Origin: Cryptomeria japonica
Lineage: Eukaryota > Streptophyta > Pinopsida > Cupressales > Cupressaceae
Direction of reading: 5' to 3'
Length of the DNA stretch: 64,000 nt
Assembly (NCBI RefSeq): GCF_030272615.1
Contig: NC_081408.1
Coordinates: 59,912,114 to 59,976,113, forward strand
Below are positions 57,961 through 64,000 of the stretch, in pieces (position 1 is the stretch's first letter; each line of letters opens with the position of its first letter). The notes under the pieces were generated by a model. The model made no database searches. It saw nothing but the letters and a program-made list of their open reading frames with translations, and was not told the origin of the DNA. The position numbers and the translations under genes are program-made.

Positions 57961-58730
57961 TTGTTCCCATCTTGCAGGGAGCTAGGTTGTCTATGCTTGA
58001 CTGTCTGAAATCTCCAAAAGAGATTGCTGACATGAAGAGAATCCCTTATGCAAGTGCTATTGGCACCTTGATGTATTCTATGGTCTGTACAAGACCAGAC
58101 ATTGCCCAAGCAATGGGAGTACTTAGTGGGTTTATGTCGAATCCAGGAAGGTCGCATTGGGATGTTGTAAATAAGGTGTTTAGATATCTGAAAGGAACTT
58201 CAAATTTTGCTATGTGCTATCATGGTCATTCTGATGATTCAAAGAAAAATCTCAGAGTATATGGTTTTGTGGATTCTGATTGGGCAGGAGACATAGATAA
58301 CATAAGATCCACCAGCGAATATGTTTTTGTCATGAATGGTGGAGCAATTAGTTGGATGAGCAAGCGGCAATCTGTAGTCGCTTTTCCGCTACAGAGGTAG
58401 AATACATGGCAGCCACACATGCTTGTAAAGAAGCTATCTATCTTAGGCATTTGAGTTCAGATATTGGTTTTGATGCAGGGAATGTTGAAATTTAGAGTGA
58501 CAGTCAGAGTGCCATATGTTTGGCGAACAATCCTACTTTCCATGCCAAATCAAAGCATATTGATGTTTAGTATCACTTTGTTCGTGACATAGTGGAAGAT
58601 AGAAAAGTTATTCTTCACAAGGTAGACACTCTAGAAAATGTTGCAGATGCCTTGATGAAACCGGTGAGCACTCACAAGTTTAGGTGGTGTTCTAATTCTA
58701 TGGGTCTTGATACCCATGATTCTCAGTAAT
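57961..58730 (+). pseudogene. Element D RNase H pseudogene
   Basis: YASAIGTLMYSMVCTRPDIA, KVFRYLKGTSNFAMCYHG, GFVDSDWAGDIDNIRSTSEY and GGAISWMSKRQSVVAF; a frameshift near 58390, then VEYMAATHACKEAIYLRHLS, SDSQSAICLANNP, AKSKHIDV, stop, YHFVRDIVEDRKV, and the end SMGLDTHDSQ. The stops at 58493 and 58568 fit Trp and Gln. Confidence 0.88.
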
Positions 58731-58764
58731 GTTTGAAATGGTAATCGGTCCACTGAATTCCTCA

Positions 58765-58777
58765 TCAAGTGGGAGTT
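58765..58777 (+). promoter_or_regulatory. Polypurine tract, element D
   Basis: CAAGTGGGAGTTT immediately before the 3' LTR TGTAGG, the usual copia form. Confidence 0.75.
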
Positions 58778-60093
58778 TGTAGGAAATATGTGTCTTGAAT
58801 TAACTTGATTTGTGTTCAGATTGATCAGAGTAACCTATCCTAATGGAACGGTTGTCAGTGTGACTCTTGTCGATGGGCCAATGGAACCCTCTTCTTATGA
58901 TCAGCTATCAAGTGAGCAAGTCTGAGGTGATCCAATGGCTATCGCTATACCGCGATGGGAATATGATCAGAATTTATTCTCTACGGCTTGGCGACAAAGC
59001 ATGTACAAAAAGAAGAGCTTCATTCTGAGCGGTTAGTGAGGTCATGCTAAGGTGGCAGGGCAGGGACTCCAGAGCCAATCAGGGGGTGCCATGTGGTGAA
59101 GTGCATAAAGAGGAAAGGGAATCAGTCCATTGGTAGATGAGGTCGTGCTCAAGTGGATTAGGTGGTTAAATAGGGAGTAACACCATGGCAAAAGAGAGAT
59201 TGAGCAGATCAAGTAAGATCAAACAATTGGGATAGTTGTTTGGTTGTCTTGCCGATGACCAGATGGAATTTCCTTCAATGATCTGGGTATCATTAGAGAT
59301 TGGGAGAACTGGTTGTTTGCTAAACCAATACCCAATGAGGTCGCCTTCGGTGATCGGGTTGATATTGATGATTGGGTTGACAAGATGGAAGCTATGTCGA
59401 TGGCCCGATCGAGTCATTGTGGTGTCATCGAGAGATTAGGTCTACCTATTGATGGCTATCCCAATAAGCCAATCTATTTGGAGCTACATTAGTTGAGCCA
59501 TTGGTTCATTGGGAGATCAGAGCAATTCTTTTGTGGTCTTTTTGATGACCGATGGAGTAGAGATTGACTACGAGTGTGCGCTCAAACCAGAGTCCAAAAG
59601 ATAAACACTTGGACATTGAAGATGTCTTGTCACTGTATATGAATACAAACTGACCAGACTTCCTAGTGCATGTAGGATATTGTGTTTCTCATGAATGTAG
59701 ACTAACACAAAGGGTTAGACTTTAAACCGTTGGTACAGTTTCTCAGATGAACTGTCGATAATCTGATATATGAAGCCATTAGATAACTATAGTGAATGTA
59801 ACTGATTATCATATGTTGATTGTAGTATTCAGTTCGTGAGAATCTGAGAATGAATACCAGTAGTTGTAGACTGAAACTTTATTGTAAATTCATTTATTGG
59901 AAATAAATTGTTCAACTGTTGGTGGTGGGTTTTTTCCCAAAAGGATTTTCCCATTTAATTCTTTGTGTTCTGTCTGTGAGTTGATTCTATTTGTTTTTCT
60001 ATATGAGTCTTAACGTCATGTAAAAGTTTTAAACTGCATTCTTCCCTGTTAATTGACATTAGGAAGGTTTTTTCACACTGTGCTTTCCTTACA
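58778..60093 (+). mobile_element. 3' LTR of element D
   Basis: 1316 bp, TGTAGGAAATATG to GCTTTCCTTACA, followed by ATATA. Confidence 0.93.
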
Positions 60094-60098
60094 ATATA

Positions 60099-60479
60099 GA
60101 AATGAGAAAAATTTCCAAGGCACAAGTAGAGCACTCACTGAATGTACTAGAAGACTCATTTTTCATGTTGTTTTTCTATAGGTTATAATAATGATGGAGG
60201 TATCCCACAAAAAATGTCACATTGCTAAAAATTGACACAATGGAAGTTAAAAGAAAGATAAAGTATGCAAGACATGGTTATTTATAAACATAGACAACAT
60301 GCCTTTCTTGAAAGGATATTTGGAGTTCTAAAATAAGTATAACAAAACATATCCAAATGATACATTAAAGAAGGATTTGAGGATTCAGGAAGGACCAAGG
60401 TTTTAGGTGAATGAAGGAGATGATCTCAAAATTGAGCATGTGAGATTAATGAAAACCTATTTGCAATTGACCCACCAAT
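60099..60479. other. Unassigned stretch between elements D and E
   Basis: AT-rich, possibly the continuation of the F LTR or flank after the ATATA duplication. I see no coding domain. The last five bases, CCAAT (60475-60479), would be the left duplication of element E. Confidence 0.4.
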
Positions 60480-61242
60480 TGTTAGGATTCCCAAAGATAG
60501 GGGGTGAATCAGTATCTGACCGGTAGGATAATTTTCTTTGACAAAACATGTAAAGCATATCAATACTGTATGCCGCTAAACAAAAAGTAATGCAATAAAT
60601 AGAAATAATAGCAACCACATGAAAAGCACACCATAACATAGTAGTTTAATGAGGAAACCTGGTGTGGGAAAAACCTCGGTGGGATTTGTGACCCACAATA
60701 TTCACTTACTGGCCAATAAGAGAATATTACTACTACAATAGGGGCTTGCACATGCAGGAAGGCCAAGTGCCAAGAATTCACTGCTCAATGACAAAATGAG
60801 AAGTCTCATTGACTTACAAAATGGATTATACAAATCCAATGTCTTGTACTGCTTCAAAATAGCATCTACTATGCCAGATCCAGTACCGGTTTTAGCTCTG
60901 CTTCATACATAAACCCTTAACCTATAATTCGCATAATAGGTCCACCTTATTTCACCTATCCTCTTGCTTACAAAATGTTCTATAATGATCTCATACATAT
61001 ATGAGCCATTTTACAACTTGCCAAGTCAGCTTGCAATGATTTTACAATTAATTACAAAATATATTATAAATAAAATTCCTGTCGGCCTGGGTGCCAGTAT
61101 ACTTCCTTTTACTATCGGTGTTCTATGTGTCGGTGTAGAGTCTGTTGTTGTTGGTGTCGGTATCATATGATTGCAAGGTTGCCATCAATGACAAAACCTT
61201 CAATCACCTACAATATCTCATTGGAGTGTGCATTTGCCAACA
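60480..61242 (-). mobile_element. 3' LTR of element E
   Basis: 763 bp; on the minus strand TGTTGGCAAATG to GGGAATCCTAACA. Shares landmarks with the LTR fragment at 9303-9780. Confidence 0.82.
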
Positions 61243-61425
61243 ATCTCCCCCTTTGGCATTGATGGCAACACTCATGAGAAAAATCCAAAAAGTGTCATCC
61301 AAAAAGAATCTACCAGAATTGTCTTACCAAAAATTGTGTACCCAAAAAAAATATGTGCTCCCCCTGAGCTGATGAGCCATTTGCTGATTATTTTTCTCAT
61401 TACCACTACTCCCCCTTTGGCATCA
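61243..61425 (-). promoter_or_regulatory. Three polypurine-tract-like motifs before the E LTR
   Basis: On the minus strand AGGGGGAG-type words occur at 61244-61254 (next to the LTR), near 61359 (CAGGGGGAGCAC) and near 61410 (AAAGGGGGAGTAG). The first and third are embedded in nearly the same phrase (TCATTGATGCCAAAGGGGGA; the first has CATCAATGCC). Confidence 0.65.
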
Positions 61426-61446
61426 ATGACAAAGGTTGTCAAAGTG

Positions 61447-63973
61447 TCAATTGACTGTGGTTTCCAGCTTCATCCTTGTAACCGGTTGGTTACAATATGA
61501 AAAAAGGTCTGCCAATACCACATTCAGGCTCTCAGTGAACCGTTCACTATCCTTTAATGCGGCCTCTATCCTCTGAATTCTACCGGTGAGGTGTTGCATT
61601 TGTTGTTCCAGTATTTTCTATCCTTGAACTAGAGCCTCCGATATCTCTTTTCTCAAGGAGGTGAGGTAGTCCAATCTTGGACTAAGTTTCCATTTTAGAT
61701 CTTTTGCCTTTCCTTTTATACTTTCCTTCTCTCTTTCCAATTTTAGAAGTTCCTCCTCAAATCCTGTTGTTTTTTGCTCAAAAACTGATAATGGTTCAGA
61801 TGAATTAATGAAGTTGTTAGCTAATTTATTTATTTCTTCCTGTACCTTGTTGATCTTCTTGTCTATATCTATTGTCAAAAAGTTTGTTTTGCATGTATCT
61901 TTGTACAAAGTTTTAGACTCTTTTAGTGTATTACATATTGCCGGTAAAAGAGTGTCAAATTGTCTCATGCACTTCTTTATTTCCTCTTCAAAGAATTTGT
62001 GTTTTTCTTTCTCTAGTTTCTCTTTGAATGCTTCCTCATTTATTTGTTCAATTGTCACAATGTTGTCAGTAATATACTTAGACAATGTGTCAAGTTGATT
62101 CAAAGAATCTTTATTATCCACAATACATTTGGGTGCTATCATTTTAAAAATTGGGATTGTATCATCAATAGCTTTGTATGCTTGTGAGCTACACTCTGTT
62201 ATTTTCTTGATAGAATCCAAAAGAACTTTTGTCACATTTATTGGTTTGAATTATGCATTTGAAGAACCAACAATCTGTATTCCGCTGGTGTGAGTAATTT
62301 ATTTGCTTGTAGTGACCTTTGGTAGGTTAGTTTGTGTTTGCATTTCTCTAAGCAAAGGTTTGGATTGCTCAGCTGTTGTCGGTGGCACTATCTCTGCATG
62401 AACCTATTTCTGTGAGGGAGCCCATTGCTCTGCCTGTTTCTCAGTGTTGTCCACTGCTGGTTTTTCTTCTATGCTACCTATTGTTGATGGCCCAATTGCC
62501 ACATTTATTTTCCTTGTTGATTCCTTATCTACCACAATATTGACTTTTTGAGTGTCAGTAGTAACTACCGGTGGAGTATCTAGAGGTGGTGGGGATAAGT
62601 TGTCTATTATTTTTATGCTGGGTGGTCCACCGACCTTTCCTTTTCCCTTATCCTTTTGATATACCTTGATGGGTTTAGGACTTTGATACTCTTCCTACTT
62701 TTCCTTCTCTACAAGGAATATATCCCATGCATTAGCTGTTTCTTCTCTTACCTCATTCACTCTCCCTGCCATTAGTGCTACATGCTGGTGAGCAGTTGAA
62801 AATACTGGCCGGTTAGCCTCTGAGATCAATTTATCTATCTCATTGGGTGAGTTGATAGGATGTACAACAAGTAATTTTTTAATTTTTAATTTTCTTATCA
62901 AGTTCAATAATACCTACTCTCCTAGCTTCAAGTCTGTTGTAGAGATCTATTGGTATTTCATCAACAACTTGCATCAAAAATTTCTTAAAAATATCTAAGT
63001 GCAATATTACACTGTTCTCTAATTTATCTTTGTCATCATCTAATAATGTGTTATACATTTTGCTGATATTTTTCAATTTACCATCCTCAGTAATTTCATC
63101 TAGTAATTTATCAATAGGAGCTATGGACTTCTTCTTAGGAGTCACCTTTTTCTTCTTCGGAGTTAATTTCTTTGTTGGGGGCCTTACTGCATGTTGTTTC
63201 TATCTTGTTCTTCTAGGAGAAGGTGAAGATACTAGTGAAGATTTCCTTTTTCTCACAACTCTTGTGAATGCAACTGGTATGTCACTTTCTGAAGAAGTTC
63301 CAACGGGTGAAAGGTGAATTTCTAGTTGAAGTGCTTCTAACTCATCTTCAGCAATACTAGTTTGTTTAAGTACATCTTCCTTAATAGCTTTTGCTTGCTT
63401 GAATCCTTTTCTAACTATTGCCTTAACCTTTTTAACATTTTTCTTGGATTGAATTTGTTTTTCAATAGTCTCAGCACTGCCAAATATCTCTTCTTTAGGT
63501 TCCTTAGGTGCTTCTAGGAGGGTTTTTTCATATGTTTCTATTATGTGGTCATCAGTTTCATACCCCATTTCAGTAACCCAGATGGTTCTAGGGATAACTG
63601 CCTCCATCCAAATTTCATCCTTATTTATTACAAAATAGATTTCATCCTTATACTTGTCCACAATTACTTGTGACAATCTAACTCTGGTCTTCATTCGGGC
63701 CTTCAATGCCTAAAAATACTCATTTATGTTCTTTTCTCTGTTCTCTCCCATGTTGTTCAGTAGATCTAACAATTGTTTATCTAGCGGTATATCAAAACCA
63801 AAATTTCTAATACTAATACCAGGTACTTGTTTGGTTATGTGCAACATTAGACAAACAAGTAGGTTTCCAAATCTGAATGTTCCATTTTTGTCTTTCTTTA
63901 TCTTTCCCAAATTGTCAATTAGTTCATCTTTAAGCCATTCGCACACATCTATTCTTGCATTATCATTAATCAT
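61447..63973 (-). pseudogene. Coiled-coil ORF upstream of the E LTR (env-like position)
   Basis: A long minus-strand reading, broken into pieces, continues past the window edge. Pieces: 63973-63710 (NGTFRFGNLLVCLMLHITKQ), 63706-63200 (IYFVINKDEIWMEAVIPRTI; then Lys/Glu-rich helix; basic end VVRKRKSSLVSSPSPRRTR, a likely nuclear-localisation or RNA-binding patch), 63145-62879, 62907-62695 and 62235-61618 (KKINKVQEEINKLANNF, EEELLKLEREKESIKGKAKD: heptad-like coiled coil). A TAG at 61618-61620 is followed in frame by 56 more codons to TGA at 61447, so the original end is 61447. I recognise no enzyme motif and no clear membrane segment. Confidence 0.65.
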
Positions 63974-64000
63974 ATCATAGGCACTTTTAATGCATAGGCT

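Larger units (their letters stand above)
53297..60093 (+). mobile_element. Element D: complete Ty1/copia retrotransposon (inactive)
   Basis: 6797 bp with LTRs 53297-54603 and 58778-60093 and the duplication ATATA (53292-53296 and 60094-60098). Order: gag, protease, integrase, RT, RNase H, as in Ty1/copia. In the first 228 bases I count about 35 LTR differences, mostly transitions, so it is old. Protease and integrase active sites are damaged. Confidence 0.95.
60480..64000 (-). mobile_element. Element E: 3' part of a copia-type element on the minus strand
   Basis: LTR at 60480-61242, purine tracts to its right (G-rich on the minus strand), and a long minus-strand ORF up to the window edge. 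The orientation follows from the tract: GCCAAAGGGGGAGAT reads directly into TGTTGGCA on the minus strand. Pol would lie beyond 64000. The layout (extra ORF between pol and the 3' LTR, plus multiple purine tracts) recalls Sireviruses; the assignment is an inference. Confidence 0.7.

Noticed and set aside
61447-63973. Element E ORF as a viral envelope gene
   Set aside because: Position is env-like, but no signal peptide, clear transmembrane helix or fusion motif is visible; described only as a coiled-coil ORF.

Overview
The window is nuclear DNA of a large-genome land plant, and a conifer is my guess. It holds Tat-like Ty3/gypsy elements with a second RNase H, Ty1/copia elements with an initiator-tRNA-Met-type primer site, a plant LINE with zf-RVT and RNase H domains, plant mobile domain (PMD) ORFs and a plant glycosyltransferase remnant. 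I found no intact host gene, tRNA, rRNA or CRISPR. Almost every coding region is a decayed transposon gene, so most are typed as pseudogenes. Element names A to F and LTR-G are my own labels.

Layout: 1-950 is pyrimidine-rich simple sequence. 950-5445 is a 4.5 kb array of a 20 bp unit present in both orientations. 5455-6510 is a purine/pyrimidine strand-switching array. 6571-7410 is a LINE-like 3' end on the minus strand with poly-T at its left edge. 8745-9240 is a UDP-glycosyltransferase pseudogene on the minus strand. 9303-9780 is a piece of a copia-type LTR. 9885-22660 is element A, a Tat-like gypsy element with a 3' LTR but no 5' LTR. 22661-25721 is LINE ORF2 on the minus strand, cut by the LTR of A. 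25722-26771 is an AT-rich LTR (LTR-G). 26863-43579 is element B, a full-length 16.7 kb gypsy element with both LTRs and a GTGAC target duplication, interrupted by a solo LTR of the A family (31989-33304, duplication CTCAT). 26772-26862 plus 43580-51341 is element C, the gypsy element into which B jumped; it has lost its RT/integrase core. 51342-53296 is a decayed copia pol (F). 53297-60093 is element D, a complete copia element with an ATATA duplication. 60480-64000 is the 3' end of a minus-strand copia element (E) with a long coiled-coil ORF before its LTR.

The insertion record is a nested stack: C was hit by B, and B by the solo LTR; the LINE was hit by A; F was hit by D and probably by C. 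By eye the LTRs of B differ at about 5 of 210 aligned positions and those of D at about 35 of 228, so D is much older. Premature stops in B and D mostly fit CAA/CAG/CGA/TGG codons changed by C-to-T or G-to-A transitions, the mark of methylated-cytosine decay.

The most unusual signals are three. First, a small hairpin lies just after pol in A, B and C, with compensatory stem changes. Second, an antisense PMD-protein ORF sits between pol and the 3' LTR in both A and C. Third, element E carries a coiled-coil ORF followed by several polypurine-tract-like motifs.
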